Below, one piece after another: positions 23,671 to 36,397 of a stretch of 64,000 bases of DNA. The DNA is from Spirodela intermedia (lineage: Eukaryota > Streptophyta > Magnoliopsida > Alismatales > Araceae): positions 8,282,231-8,346,230 of the forward strand of contig LR746269.1 of assembly GCA_902729315.2 (NCBI GenBank), read 5' to 3'. Both the position numbers and the translations under genes were made by a program. The notes below the pieces were generated by a model that was not told where the DNA came from, searched no databases, and was given only the letters and a program-made list of their open reading frames with translations. How positions within the stretch are numbered: the first letter of the stretch is position 1; each line of letters begins with the position of its first letter.

Positions 23671-24527
23671 TGTATGATAAATCATGTAAATTTAAAATTT
23701 ATAAATTAAAAAGTACTAATTTTTGGAAATTTTATAAATATTTTAAAAGAACTAAATTAATTATAATTTCAATAAAAGGTTCTAAAAATAGTGGATTTCT
23801 AAGTAGATCACAAAGATGTAAGATAATATTAGATAATATTTTAGAATTTTCTTAAAATAATATTTTTTTTTATAATATTTAGACTAAAGAAAGAATATAA
23901 AATATATTTAAAATTTTACAAAAAAGATAAATAAGAGTGAGGACATCAGGATGGCATTAACGACACGATGAATGTAAATTAGGTAGAAATACTATTCTAC
24001 CTGGTGACTCTTACGTAAGTGATTATAAACAACTTAATTGATCAAATTAAGTTATATAAAAGTAAGAAGAATCATAATTTAATGAAGAAGAGTTTTGAAA
24101 CTTGAAATCACATAAACTATTAGTAAATTAAGTAAAAATTAAGTTTAAAGTAGAAAAAATTAAGTTCTAGTCTCGTGACAATAATCGTAAAAATTCTATG
24201 TTCGGGAGGATTATCGAATGATGTCCACAATCTCAAAAGCTCTTCTTGGATAAAGATGATGTGGGTAATCTCTAGATTTTCTTGTGAAGTCTAAAAATTA
24301 ATGAAGCAAGTGGTCGAATCATCTTCAATTGTCACCCGATGAAATAAAAAAATAGCAACTTTGCAATCTCCAACAACTATATCCGATGGAGATAAGTTGG
24401 ATAGAGGTATGGTGTATCTTAGAGAATTTCATCCTCAAGTTCACATAACAAAAAGAGGCTCTTCATTGCAATTGGTACGCTCGTAGGAGGTGGCGACTCA
24501 TCCTCCCAATAGATTGTCATCTTTGAA
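23671..24527 (-). mobile_element. Inverted, truncated, CpG-depleted LTR remnant, unit 1
   Basis: This stretch matches the reverse complement of 55,315-56,201 (the LTR in unit 3) along its whole length, from the LTR terminus TGTAT onwards. Examples are ATTCTTACGTAAGCGATTA against GACTCTTACGTAAGTGATTA, and GGAGGTGGCGACTC, which is shared exactly. Most differences are C-to-T or G-to-A, so CpG sites of the unit 3 LTR are TpG or CpA here. The outer part of the LTR is missing. Confidence 0.85.
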
Positions 24528-24754
24528 CCAACTCAACTACCAAGTTTGAGCAAGCCGCTAGTATAATTTGAATCATCTCTAGTTGTCATCTCATACTAAC
24601 CCGTCATGCTAGTCTGAACAATTTTGAACCATCTAGTCAATACTAGTATCTTGCTCATTTGAATGCATACAGCCTAGCCCAATTAGTGTGGTCAATGGTC
24701 AACTATATGGTCAATATTTATCTCTAGTCAATAATCAACTATCTAGTTGACTAT

Positions 24755-24955
24755 CAACTACTCAATCAATAATTAACATTTCATCAACTATCTACAAAGT
24801 GGGTCCAACTTCATCATATGTTCCTTCACATGTTAGTCATCTCTTCTAGTGAAAGGGTTATCTATAAACTCTCTTTCTTTTCAAATTTGAGTTATTTAAT
24901 TTTTAGTATATTATCTTGCAACACTATTGTGTGATCTTATATAAGCCACTTTCAT
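24755..24955 (+). repeat. Direct repeat, right copy (LTR-like), ends at the unit 1/2 junction
   Basis: Diverged copy of 19,571-19,778. It ends within a few bases of the unit junction at 24,958/24,959, so the tandem-duplication breakpoint coincides with the end of this repeat. Confidence 0.6.
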
Positions 24956-25109
24956 AACTAGTGGGCTCAAACGGGTTGGTGATGATTGGGCTCTTAATGG
25001 GCTATCGAGTAAGCTCCGCCTCCCCCCTCTCAGACGTCCACCGCATTGTACAGCCATTTGAAAGCCATCACTCCCCTTCGTGACGTGCATCATTCGGGTA
25101 ACGCCCATT

Positions 25110-25127
25110 AATCGGCACGTGCCGATT
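25110..25127. promoter_or_regulatory. 18-bp palindromic G-box, unit 2
   Basis: Exact copy of the palindrome at 6096-6113, upstream of A2. Confidence 0.55.
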
Positions 25128-25660
25128 TCCTACACTGTGATTGTCAATTATAAGCCGGTCAGCACCATCGCCTAGCGGAAGAGGAAGTTGACGACTGCCA
25201 ACTGTTTCCTTGGCCAAGGAGACGTGACTTTGAGGGAACACGTAGGAGAAGCATGGGAGAGAGACATTGAGGGGGGGAGAGAGAGAGAAAATACTTGCTG
25301 GGTGGTCTTAGGAAGCAGGCAAGGGGGCGACCAAATTGGTATTAGGGAGTTCGTCCATGGAAATCAATAGCGGAATCTGAGAGAAATTCTGCTCAACGTC
25401 AATTTATGTGCATTTTAGCTCCTTTAATTTCTTAAAAAACCGATATTCTGTCCCATAGAGGAAACTCCATCGGCTACTTTGTTTCCTAGAATGGAATTGA
25501 CTAATTGGAAGAAGAACGAATGCCCGGCGAAAGGGTTGACTCCTGTCTTAAGCTACCTCGGACTGCGACTTCTGTAGGAGGGCTGATTTAGAAGGTGGAT
25601 CACCATGATTAACGAGGCGAAGATTCGTGTTGAAGAGCCTCCGATTTGCTGCCAAGCAAA

Positions 25661-25694
<34 letters not shown>

Positions 25695-25819
25695 CCCACC
25701 CCCGCATCCTCCCATTTATAAATAGGAGATGGAGGACATGGTCGCCCTAGGCAGGCACGCAGCTTCTATTACGCTGTCATTTCTCCATCAATAAGGCGTC
25801 CCAGCGATTCCTCTTCTCC

Positions 25820-27061
25820 ATGGCCTCTCTGGGAGTTTTTGTAGCTCTGCTCTCCGGCGTATTACTGGCTAGCCCAGCACGTAATCTCTCTCTCCCTATC
25901 CCCCTCCCCCTCCCTCCCTCTCCCTCCCTCTCTCTCATTGCACTTCATCTATCTCCGCTCTGGATGTCTGTCTTTTTGTTCTTTTTGGCGAAAATCATCT
26001 TCAAACTAGGTGCACGTTAATTACTGCGACTGCATGAATGATTAGAAGATGTCGTCGCTGTCGACACCTTCATATCAGTGAGGCTTCACGTACGCTGTTG
26101 TTTCCGCAGGTTGTCAAGTGGGCGTCAGCTACGGGATGCTGGGCGACAATCTCCCCCCTCCGGCAGAGGTGGTGGCGCTCTTCCAGCAGCACAACATCAC
26201 CCGCATGCGCATCTACTTCCCCACCACGGAAATCCTCGAGGCCCTGCGCGGGTCCAACATCGAGCTCACTCTCGACGTCCCGCGGGAGGACCTCCGGCTG
26301 CTGGCCTCCGACGCCGCCACCGCCGGCGACTGGATCGGCCGCAATGTCCGTGCCCACTGGCCTAACGTCCTCTTCCGCCGACTGGTGGTGGGGAACGAGC
26401 TCATCCCCAGCGTCGCCGAGGCCCAGTTCATCCTCCCGCCATGAAGAACCTACACAACGCGCTCTCTTCTGCCGGCCTCGAGAATCACATCAAGGTCTCC
26501 ACGGCGGTGGACACCGGGGTTCTCGGACAGTCTTATCCCCTTCGGCCGGCAAGTTCACCGCCGCTGCGGGGACCTCCTCGGCCCCATCGTTGAGTTCCTG
26601 TCCAGCACCGGCGCGCCGCTGCTGGCCAACGTGTACACCTACTTCGCTTACGTGGGCAACCCGCGGATGTCTCCCTCGACTACGCCCTCTTCACCGCCGG
26701 CGGCGCCGTCGTCTCCGACGAGAGGAACTCGTACCAGAACCTGTTCCACGCTGTTCTGGATTCCGTATACGCGGCGCTGGAGAAGATCGGCGCGGGCGGC
26801 TTAGAGGTCGTGGTCTCGGAGTGGGTGGCCGTCGGCTGGCAGCGCCGCCGCTACCGTCGGCAACGCCCGGACCTACAACCAGAACCTCATCCGCCACACG
26901 CGGGAGGGACGCCAAGGAAGCCGGGGAGGCCCATTGAGACGTACATATTCGCCATGTTCAACGAGAACAAGAAAGCGCCGGGCACGGAGGAGAACTTTGG
27001 GCTGTTTTACCCCAACAAGCAGCCGGTTTATCCGATCAACTTTCAGACGCAATCAATTTAG
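25820..27061 (+). pseudogene. GH17 beta-1,3-glucanase A2, frameshifted as assembled
   Basis: Counterpart of A1, with exon 1 at 25820-25880 intact and exon 2 at 26110-27061. Exon 2 is 7 nt shorter than in A1. The losses are one base in each of five runs of four or more identical bases (near 26,437, 26,540, 26,570, 26,661, 26,907) and a GA dinucleotide near 26,820. Both catalytic Glu codons are still visible locally but in different frames. Where sequence is comparable, A2 shares with A3 three amino-acid differences from A1 (at A1 residues 97, 226 and 227). As written it cannot give a full-length enzyme. Because the losses sit only in error-prone contexts, I think the gene is probably intact in the plant. 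Confidence 0.85.
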
Positions 27062-27701
27062 AAAGCGTTCTGGATGGATTTCTTTAGTACCCCGAATATG
27101 ATACATACATCAGATGATCGATCTTTCTTCAGTGGATTTGGTCGCAACACCAAGAAAAATAGGGCAGGCAATATAAAATCGATACATCCTAATAAATGCC
27201 AGTGAATTTTGAGTTGGACGGGCCCCGCGAGCAGCATCACCTATTTTCTTCCCATCCAGCTACAATCGCTCGCCAACGACTGCGTAATAAAATTGCAATA
27301 AAATCTTGCTGCCGTAGAATATGTCCCTTGGGGTTCTTTCTCATGGCCTAGTTTTCTGAACTTTCCTATATGGCTTTGGTCGGGATTAGGGTTTTTCTTT
27401 TGTACCACAGCCTAAGCTCGGCGCTGTTCCATTGACTCCAGCTGACCACGGCCGCAACATTCATATCGGTCTGTCTGTCCGTAAAATGCTATATCCTTCT
27501 CGCCATAAACGTCTTTTACGTTCATTCATTCGATGAAGAACTACTACAGACGGTTCTTCCTCGTTTGACTCCCAAGATATATATCAAAACGTATTCATTT
27601 AAGGCTTATTCATCCCAGTAGGACCTCTTCAGGAAGGGAATTCAAGCTTTCTTATTCAGGCATGCGTGAATTAGTACGCTTTACTGGATGGATGATCGAC
27701 A

Positions 27702-29040
27702 CTAGAAGCTGATTGGGTAGACGGGCTGCTTATTGGGGTAGAACAGCCCGAAGTTCTGCTCCGTGCCCTGAGGCTTTTGTTCTCGTTGAACATCGCGAAT
27801 ATGTAAGCCTCGATGGGCCTCCCCGGCCTCCTCGGCGTCCCTTGCGGCGCGTGGCGGATGAAGTTCTGATTGTAGGTCGGGCGTTGTGGATGGTAGCGGT
27901 GTCGCCGCCCGCCGACGGCCAGCCGCTCTCCGAAACGACGACTTTCAAGCCGCCCGCGCCGATCTCCTCGAGGGCAGCGTGGACGGAGTCGAGAATGGCG
28001 TCGAACAGGTTCTTGTAGGCAAAGCGCCCGTCGGTGACGACGGTGCCCGAGGAGGTGAAGAGGGCGTAGTCGAGCGAGATGTCCCTCTTGTTGCCGATGT
28101 AAGAGAAGTACGGGTAGACGTTGGCCAGTAGCGGCGCCCCGGTGCGCGTTAGGAACCCCACGATGGGCGTCAGGAAACGCTTAGAGCTGGCGGTGAACTT
28201 GCCGGCCGAAGGGGATAAGATTGTCCGAGAATTCCCATGTCGACGACCGTCGAAACCTTGATCTGATTCGCGAGGCCGGCGGAAGAGAGCGCGTTGTAGA
28301 TGTTCTGCATGGCGGGGAGGACGTACTGGGCCTCCGTCTTTCCGGGGATGAGCTCATTTCCGACGCCAATGTAGCGTAGCCTGACGTCCGGCCAGTAAGC
28401 CAAGACATTACGCTGGACCCAGTCAGAGGCCGTGGCAGCCGAGGAGGCAATACCCTGCAAGTGTTCTCTTGGGACGTCCATGATGAGGTCGATGTTGGAG
28501 CCCGCAGGTCTGAAGGACGTCCTTGGTAGGGAAGAAGATCCTCATGCGGCCAATATTGTTCTGCTTGTAGAGCGCCACCACCTCAGCGGGTGGTGGCAGG
28601 TTGTCGCCAGCATGCCATAGCAAACGCCGACTTTAGCTCCTGCGGGAAAAAGATGTAGACGAGAAATATGAGCTGTTGTTCCGTCAAAATCTATAGATTT
28701 GATACCAGACGTCTCCTAATAAGGAAAGGCCTCATTTCGTGATCTCTTAGGCAACGTCGATGAGTGATTAGCTGAATATTTAGAACGTCTGATGTAAACA
28801 ATGCGGGCCATGATCAGAACTGGGATCATGTGAACAGATGCCGAGCAAGGGAGGCGAGAGGCATGTAAACAGATATTTATGAAATGGTGGGGGAGAGGGA
28901 GGGAGGGAGGGATGAGACGGAGGAGAGGAGAGTTAGACTAGAAAGGAGGAGAGAATACTTGCTGGGCCTGCCATTAGAAAGGCAGAAAGGATTGCCACGG
29001 CGATGGTCATCATCCATGTTCGTGGGGGACAGGAGGCCAT
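27702..29040 (-). pseudogene. GH17 beta-1,3-glucanase B2, frameshifted as assembled
   Basis: Counterpart of B1, with exon 1 at 28959-29040 (signal peptide, intact) and exon 2 at 27702-28639. Exon 2 is 6 nt shorter than in B1 through losses in a T-run near 27,775, CC pairs near 27,877 and 28,607, a G-run near 28,212, and a C-run plus a small deletion near 28,500-28,510. The intron is also 7 nt shorter. A long middle stretch still reads as GH17, including both catalytic regions. As for A2, sequencing error is the likeliest cause of the breaks. Confidence 0.85.
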
Positions 29041-29718
29041 AGAGTCGAACTGTCCTGGCCCCAGGGAAACCTTTGCAGTTAAGAGTCTGAAAGGGCCAGG
29101 ATCTGCATTACGCCATTTCGACTTCCCTCCGTATTTATAGAGTGGGAAGAGAAACCCATTCTTTGCCGGTCAAGTTAGCGTTCTAGGTGCAAGCCTTCGC
29201 GACTATGCACTTCATGAAGTCAACGATTCTCTGTCCCAGTCTTCACGGCTGCGTGGAGCGGCCGGTCTATTTTCCCTTCCACTGGTCGTCGCGGCACATC
29301 CGGTCTTCACGACTCGCTGTTTTGAAATCGATCTACCTGTAATGGAGTGTGACGTCTATTCTCACCATTAAAAGTTTCAAGGAATAAACAAGTGAGGGAG
29401 AGAGCGTGAGACCCAAAAGTTCGGCAGGAGAGATTGGAAATCGACCCGACGTCACTATAGTCTTCTAGTTACATGGCCTACCCAACCAGACTATCTTTTG
29501 TCTTTCTCTGTGTGTGTGTCTCTCTCCCCTCTCCCCAACATCGCACCCGCCCTCCCTCTTTCTATCGTCATACATCGCTCTTTACGTTTTGTCTCTCAAT
29601 GGCGAATGGCGTGGAATGATCATTCCTGACCTTCCAATGCTCATGGAAACCTGTGTTCCTCGTTCACGGTGGTCGGTCTCCGGCGGTGCTTATACATGTT
29701 ACGGTCTCCGCAGGCTAG

Positions 29719-29944
29719 TTATACTGTGGCAAATCTTCTGCGACGCTTCTTAAGTCTCCCACTATTCCTCAGACTTGTACCGCTGAGCACCTCCGCATCT
29801 GGATCTACTTCAGCCATGTGTTCACGGCTGCCGTGTATGGTTGTGGTCAACAGGTTCAAACAGCGCCTCCTACCAGTCTTGCCAGCAGAATAGACAAATC
29901 TAACATGAAGTTCTATGTTGACGATTCTTCGCCGTTTGGACCTT
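29719..29944 (+). pseudogene. Probable thaumatin-like (PR-5) relic, unit 2
   Basis: Copy of the relic at 10,735-10,960, with the same lost cysteines and frame breaks. Its identity rests on the same short motif matches. Confidence 0.4.
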
Positions 29945-30098
29945 TTGGATCAGCTCTCTCTCTCTCTCTCTCGAACAGTCCTGCCTCATGCTTTTCATGT
30001 TATGGATGCGTGTATATATATATGATATATAGCTGAGCATTAGAGAGTTTGACAGTCGAAACGTTCTTGATGAAAGAGACACGAGATAGTAGCAGAAT

Positions 30099-30256
30099 AG
30101 AGTCGTTTCTACGATGAAATATCACAATATTGATAAGAGAAGGGAAACGAGTTTGCCAATGAGGTGTTAATACTTTCTGAGCTCACCCATAGGAATCTTG
30201 TCCGCCTATTGGGCAATTTTGAAGTCGAGATACCCATGCTAGTAGACGACATCTTT
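30099..30256 (+). pseudogene. Wall-associated-kinase-like fragment, unit 2
   Basis: Copy of the fragment at 11,116-11,274, here with one G missing from a run of four near 30,143, which breaks the short open frame. Confidence 0.6.
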
Positions 30257-30329
30257 TCTTGCATTAATCTTTTCCATTATTTCTGCACATCTCAGTTCAA
30301 ATTCGCAGTATCCATTGTAAGACTGATTT

Positions 30330-31880
30330 AGAATTATTTCAAAATCTTCACTGCATTTAACATTTTTCATCCAGAAAGCTTATTCTCCCTATTGTGCCAC
30401 GACATTGTTTGCAGATGTGCAAAGTTAATATGGGTATCATCGGGGGATAGACATGGGTTCAGTGCGTAGTGGGTGGCGAGAAGCAGCCCCAGTCAATCAA
30501 TGGGTGGGTTCAGAGATAATGCAGGTGTATGGTATTTAAAACTAGTCTCAGTTAGAGTCGGATGACCAAACACAATGCAGTTGTATGGCGTAAGGATGTG
30601 CATTTGGAGAGGAAGAGGTGTTCAGGCGTAATGAGACATGGAAATCACATTTCGAAAGTCACTACTTTCTTCTCTTTTACTTTTCGTCGTGCTGGGTTTT
30701 CCACGTAAATCTTATATGCATCATTTTTATTATGTAACGATGGTAACATATTTATTACTAGCGAGTTTGGAGAATATCGTCCTGATAATTTTCACAACAA
30801 AGTTCTGAATTTGATGCAGTAAAATTTAAGATTATCACCAAAATTTATTAGGGTCCCATTAGTTAAAAACAGTGACTACTTCGTCATTCTTGCAGAACGT
30901 CTCATGGGTAATGGCAGCTAATTAGGATCACTCACAAAGGTAGCAAAGTGACCCTTTTAACTTGGTTTACTTTGTCCAAATCACGAGCTTCTCATTCCTT
31001 GATGCGCAAGTAGAGATATACATGCACAAGGTCTTTAGTACACATTAACAGATCTTGTGTCAATAGGAACGTAAAATGTATCTATTTGAAATGAAAAGGT
31101 TGCCTGGAGGTTAATGGGAAAAGTCTTGCACCTCTAAAGATGATCTTGAACTCTTACCTTCCAATCCATTTTGATGAGGAACCAGAACAATCAATTGCAT
31201 AATTTAATGATCCCTGAAATCACTCATTTTCAAGTACAATTTAGTCATCTATTCTGAATGTCTTATTCTACAATAAATATCATAATGAATTAAAATTAAT
31301 TAAAAGGAATTGATTGACCTCTTAGTGAGTTACCTACCACAACCATTAGAATTGGCAGCCTAATTTTTAATACCAATCAAAAATATCCGGATTTAATTCT
31401 ATATAATTTTATTATTGCTTTCAAATAAAATGAAAGAAGATGTTGCGATGTTAACATTAGATATTCATCCTACACCTTGCAATGAAACATCATAAATAGT
31501 AAACAAGTACCTGAATACACTTGAAGCATTGATAATTTATGTATAAAATAAATAAATTAGAGGATCATGTGCTTTTAGTTACAATTACTCAATGATTACA
31601 TAGATAGCACAATAATTTCATCTACTATTCAACTAGCGAATATTAGGAAAAGGGATTAATATTTCTAACATCAATGATTAAGAGAGATAATTTGGACAAT
31701 GTAAAATATGGTTCATGGTTCTAAAATATAAATGATGATTTAATATGAGTCGATTATAATTGTATATCGGTAAATATTACTTATGTCAAGTATTTAGATG
31801 ATGAAAGTAAAAATGAAAATCATAAATATATTCTTGTTATATACTAATGGTTGGATGAAGATCTAAATTATTATATTTAG
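30330..31880. other. AT-rich spacer, unit 2
   Basis: Counterpart of 11,350-12,900 without any supported gene. Confidence 0.65.
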
Positions 31881-31882
31881 TC

Positions 31883-34053
31883 TTGATGGTGAGCAGGACC
31901 CGTCTCCATTAGCTCAGGAGACACTAGCAGTCTGAGTTCAACCCGATTGGCGTATGAAGGCGAAGAGCCTGGCTGTCACTACGGCCTAGCCCTTCGAGAT
32001 GATGACATTCCACCTCCACGATGACGATGAGCTCGAGCTCACCTTTTTTCTTTCTTTGTATTTTCATCGTTGACTTGTTGGGCCTCGCGTTTGTGTGTTA
32101 GCGGGCCCAATTCTATGTGTGTGTGTTGTTGTTTGTGTCTCCTTTCTTTAGGGTTTTATTGGGTCTCTCTTTGAGACCCAATTAAAACCCTAAGGCGGGG
32201 ACCTATGTTTCTCTCCTTTTGGGCTCTTTTGGGGCTTATTTGGGTCTTCATTTGAGGCTCACTTAAGCACCGTATGAGGGCCTTCCTCTTTCTCCTTTAG
32301 GGAGCTTATTGGGTCTCTTTAGAGGCCTAATAAGCCTTTTGTAGCATTTTGTGGCTTATGGGCTTGAGGGCCTCAAGTGGGCCCACATCTCCTTAGCCCA
32401 CTTGTGGGCCCTATATAAGGGAGGTAATACCCCCATTAAAGAGAAAAAGCGCCGAATTTTGTGAGAGATTATCGTTTGTGAGTTACCTTCTTCGTGACCT
32501 AGGGTAGGGAGGGAAGGAGGGAGAGGAAGGCCGTTGATACCCTTTGAGGACTTTGTTCATCGTGACGCTGCTGCCTGAGAAGTCCCGCTGCCGCTTGAGA
32601 CCAATTGCCGCCGCCGGACATCTTCATTGCCGCCCATGAGATCGCCGCCGTCACCATACGAAATGGTCACGGTTGCCGCTGCAACTGCCGCCACCTCTAT
32701 TGGAACCCCGTCACGCCGTCGTGACAAAGGGACTCATTTTGCCTCCTTACGAACCGTCGCTGAGCACTCCGTCGGAGTCTCGACTCCTGGTTCGACTTCC
32801 CCTCTTCCTTCGGAACTCCACCATAAACTCGCCGGAGCCACCATCCGCCGCTCCGCCCATTCGCTGGCCGTTTGCCGACGAACGCCAACCCGCCGCCGAC
32901 GTCGGAGAGACTCTGCTGCCGTGCCGACGAGCCAGATCCAGTCCCAGCTCCTCACAGGCCCCGCCGGAGTTTCCCGACGATTCCCGCCGCCGTCGCGCCG
33001 TTTCCAGCGCCGCTGACGCTCGGCCTTCCCGCCTAAGCGCCGCTGACGTTCGGCATTCCCGGCGAAGCGCCGCTGACGCTCGGCCTTCCCCGAAGCGCCG
33101 CTGACGCTCGGCGTTCCGCTGAAGCGCCGCCACCGCGCGCGTCCCGCGTGCCGGTTCCTGCGGCCCGCGCGCCCACCCGGCACCGCCGCCGGCGTGCCCT
33201 AGGCCGCCGCGCGGCTTGCCGCGCGCCCGCTAGCGTGCCCTTCGGCCCACCAGCGGGCCCACGCCCGCTAGCGTGCCCTTCGGCCCACCAGCGGGCCACG
33301 CCGCTAGCGTGCCCTTCGGCCCACCATCGGGCCCACGCCGCTAGCGTGCCTTCCGGCCCACCAGTGGGCCCACGCCCGCTAGCGTGCCCTTTGGCCCACC
33401 ATTGGGCCCCGCTTGCTAGTGTGCCTGACGCCCACCATTGGGCCCACACCGCTAGCGCGTTCTTCGCCCACCATCGGCCCACGCCGCTAGCATGCCCTAC
33501 AGCCCACCAGTGGGCTACGCCGCACCAACTTGTGTCACGCCGAACTGCGACTCTCAACCAGGACCGACTGATGGCGTTGAGCATCGCTCTTCACGGATGC
33601 CTCTGCCTTTGTTGAATCTCGCTCTATCATGACCTGGGTTATGCAGCCGAAGGTTAGCTCGTATCACTTCCTCTTAAGTTTAATTATCTCTCGAAGGGTT
33701 TTCTTGTCTCATCTCCATCGGCATCGGGAGAGCGTAGATAGGATAGGGCGGTTATCGGGCGTGACTTTCGACCGTGCGGTCGTCATCGTTCGTGAGCTGC
33801 AACCCTAGGCTACCTCACTTACATTCCGCTGTCTATCCGGATGTGGACGAGAGGGACTCACACTTACCATCGTCAAGTGTTTCCCTAGGTTACCACTGGT
33901 TGATCATGCATATTGGTATGCCTACCTATACTTAGGTTATGTGGTCAGACCTAGAGTCTAGGGTTCATACATTCTGATCGGATCGGTCGACTACCTCATC
34001 TCGGTCGTGAGTTTCATTGATCAGGTATAAGGATTCTTGCCCGTCTTGGATCA
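31883..34053 (+). mobile_element. GC-rich solo-LTR-like element, unit 2
   Basis: Counterpart of the element at 12,905-15,143, shorter by about 70 bases because of scattered small losses. It includes the 30-bp array (about 33,007-33,123) and the 38-bp array (33,225-33,523). Deletions are densest in the GC-rich arrays. Confidence 0.5.
33225..33523 (+). repeat. 38-bp tandem array, unit 2
   Basis: Same eight-unit minisatellite as 14,272-14,580, with irregular spacing caused by one- and two-base losses. Confidence 0.88.
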
Positions 34054-36048
34054 TTGAATTTCATTTATTGTAAAAGTTTATACCCATGTACCAAAATATT
34101 CAGTTCAAAATATGTGTAAGTGGCTTTAAGTTTGTCCCACATTCATATCATTTATCACAACTCAAAATTATATTTAATTCATTATAATAAAAGCACAAAA
34201 TAACATATTCATAACTATTTTATTTAACAAGAACAATCTTTCTTCTCTATCAATAGATGTGTCAATATGCTCTTTAGAAAGCTTGCAATGGGCATTTGCA
34301 GTTAGCTTCGTGCAGCCAAATTAATTGCTTGAACACAATCTTCAATATGTGTATTATATAATCAATAAAATAGAAGAGTCCTTTATGGAGAGCAGCCTTC
34401 GAAATTTACTTCTTGAAGAGCTAGTCATGGATATATACTTTAAGCTGGTTAAATCTTTTTGCTAAGGTACACTATGATACCCAATTGAACTCCATAGAAG
34501 GAGTGGGGACTGATTTTATAGTGCATTTAGTTTTTCTTTCTCGCTTTTGAATGATTTTTATAATTCAAGTGTCTCAACACAAGTTTCATTAGGTCTACAT
34601 AAAATTCAGCAAGTCAACATGCTAGTTGAGTTCACTAGGTTGACACACTAAATTTTAGTTTAGGCACAAAGATTAATAATTTTTGGCCCTTCCTAAGAAT
34701 GTGTTCATCTTCCAAGGGTTCTTATCTTTGATTTTCACAATTTTCCCTCAATTATATAAAATAAATTCATGGAATCATGAACTCCATTACGCCATAGATT
34801 TTATAGGTCCATCTCCTCATTTGAAAACACCTATTATATATGTGGATATTTGGAGAACGATTTTAGGCATGTTTATCCTTTGTCTCTATCTATTTTCCCT
34901 AGACCTCCATTATAACAAGAGTGGGGAGATGTGAATGCTTATTAGAGTGGTGTAGTGTGTTGTATGATGATTTTCCATCTTAAAGAAAGAATGAGAACAT
35001 GTGCAATCATGGATGCAGGGTGATTCTCCATATCATGTATATCTGGTGTGCCCTTGTCTCTAGTCTCTCTCCCCCTCTCTCTCTCTCTCTCTCTCATGTT
35101 TGTACTGGTATCCAATGTGCAAAGAAGAGACACTCATACCAGCACTACCCTCATCACAATGACTTAGTTTGTCGATGTAAATAAATTTATAAGAACTTAC
35201 ATCAATCTTCAAATGCTGAATTGTTAACCTACTTATTGATGTAAATACTTTTAGGAGTTTTGGACACATCTGAACATTTAGTACAAATTTCTCAAGTTGA
35301 TTTCAAAGATTAGGATGAAATTTCATCACATTGAGTCACTCCTTGAAAGTTCTTCCAAAAGAACTAGGTATAGCCTCCAAAGTTTCAACTGTTGGAAGCC
35401 AAATGTGTCCACAGTGTTGTCAATAGTCCACCAAAGATTACTTCATCAATAGTGTTGTCAAACTTGTGTTAGATTGTCAATTCTGATGTCTTTGATCTTC
35501 TATCATGTGGAGATACATTTATTAGAGATCTTTTACCACATGCCTAAATACATCCGCCTTAATAGATATCTTATGCCACATAACTATCTTAGGTTGTCCT
35601 TAGCATTGATCATCTGCACATGTCAAGATATGATATCATTGTCATAAATATTCTCTTTTCACTTGGTCAATGCTAAATGGGTCAAGAAGTGCTTTTTGGT
35701 CAACATTTTGTCTTTACTCAAATGGGTCGACATACTTCTTGGTGAATTCACCTACATTTTCTATACTTTTTCTTTGAAAATTTTGTTATTTTCTTAGTTA
35801 ACTTTACTTGATTATTTTATTATTTTTAACATCTATTTTCATAATTTAAGGCCAAAACACATGCCTCTACAACAAAAAACATAATATTTATATATTTAGA
35901 TCTTGATTTAGGGATCAATATATTAAAATTAATTTTAGTAGAAAATTATATTATTATCTATGATTAATTATTAGTTTTAAAAATAATTAAACACAACTAA
36001 GATCCCACCTAAGAATCTGTTTTTATATTTACTATCACTTGGGCCACC
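34054..36048. other. AT-rich spacer with CT microsatellite, unit 2
   Basis: Counterpart of 15,144-17,158; the C/CT run is at about 35,069-35,094. No gene is seen. Confidence 0.65.
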
Positions 36049-36397
36049 TAAGGCTTAGTTCTTCATATCCACCATAAAGAACCTACACAATCTGATCTCT
36101 TTTGCTGGCCTCTGAATTAGATCAAAGTATCAACAGCAGTGGACATGGGTGTTCTTGAATAACTTTATCCCCCTTCAGCAGGCAAGTTTCCCATCACTAA
36201 GGATCTCCTTGGCCCCATTATTCTGTTCCTATCTAGCTGCTCACCACTGTTGGCCAACATGTACACCTACTCACTTATGTGGGAAGCCCGGGAGGTTTCC
36301 TCAATTATGCTCTCTTCACCATTGTTAGCACCATATCTTCACCACTATGCTGTTCTGAATTTGTTATATGCAAGAGTAGCAAAGATCAGTGGTGAGG
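36049..36397 (+). pseudogene. GH17 fragment C, decayed, unit 2
   Basis: Copy of 17,159-17,515 with further small losses, for example in the stretch corresponding to the GSPLLANMYT segment. It lacks both catalytic regions. Confidence 0.82.

Larger units (their letters stand above)
5945..24958 (+). repeat. Tandem unit 1 (19,014 bp)
   Basis: First copy of the repeated unit. Its left edge is set by comparison with the two internal junctions: from TAGTGGGCTC onwards all three copies match, while the sequence to the left differs. Unit 1 contains intact glucanase genes A1 and B1 and has no deletion-type differences that break reading frames. Confidence 0.95.

Noticed and set aside
25820-29040. Genuine pseudogenisation of A2 and B2
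   Set aside because: The lesions are almost only losses in homopolymers or short tandem repeats, and non-coding DNA in the same tract shows the same pattern, which points to sequence quality.
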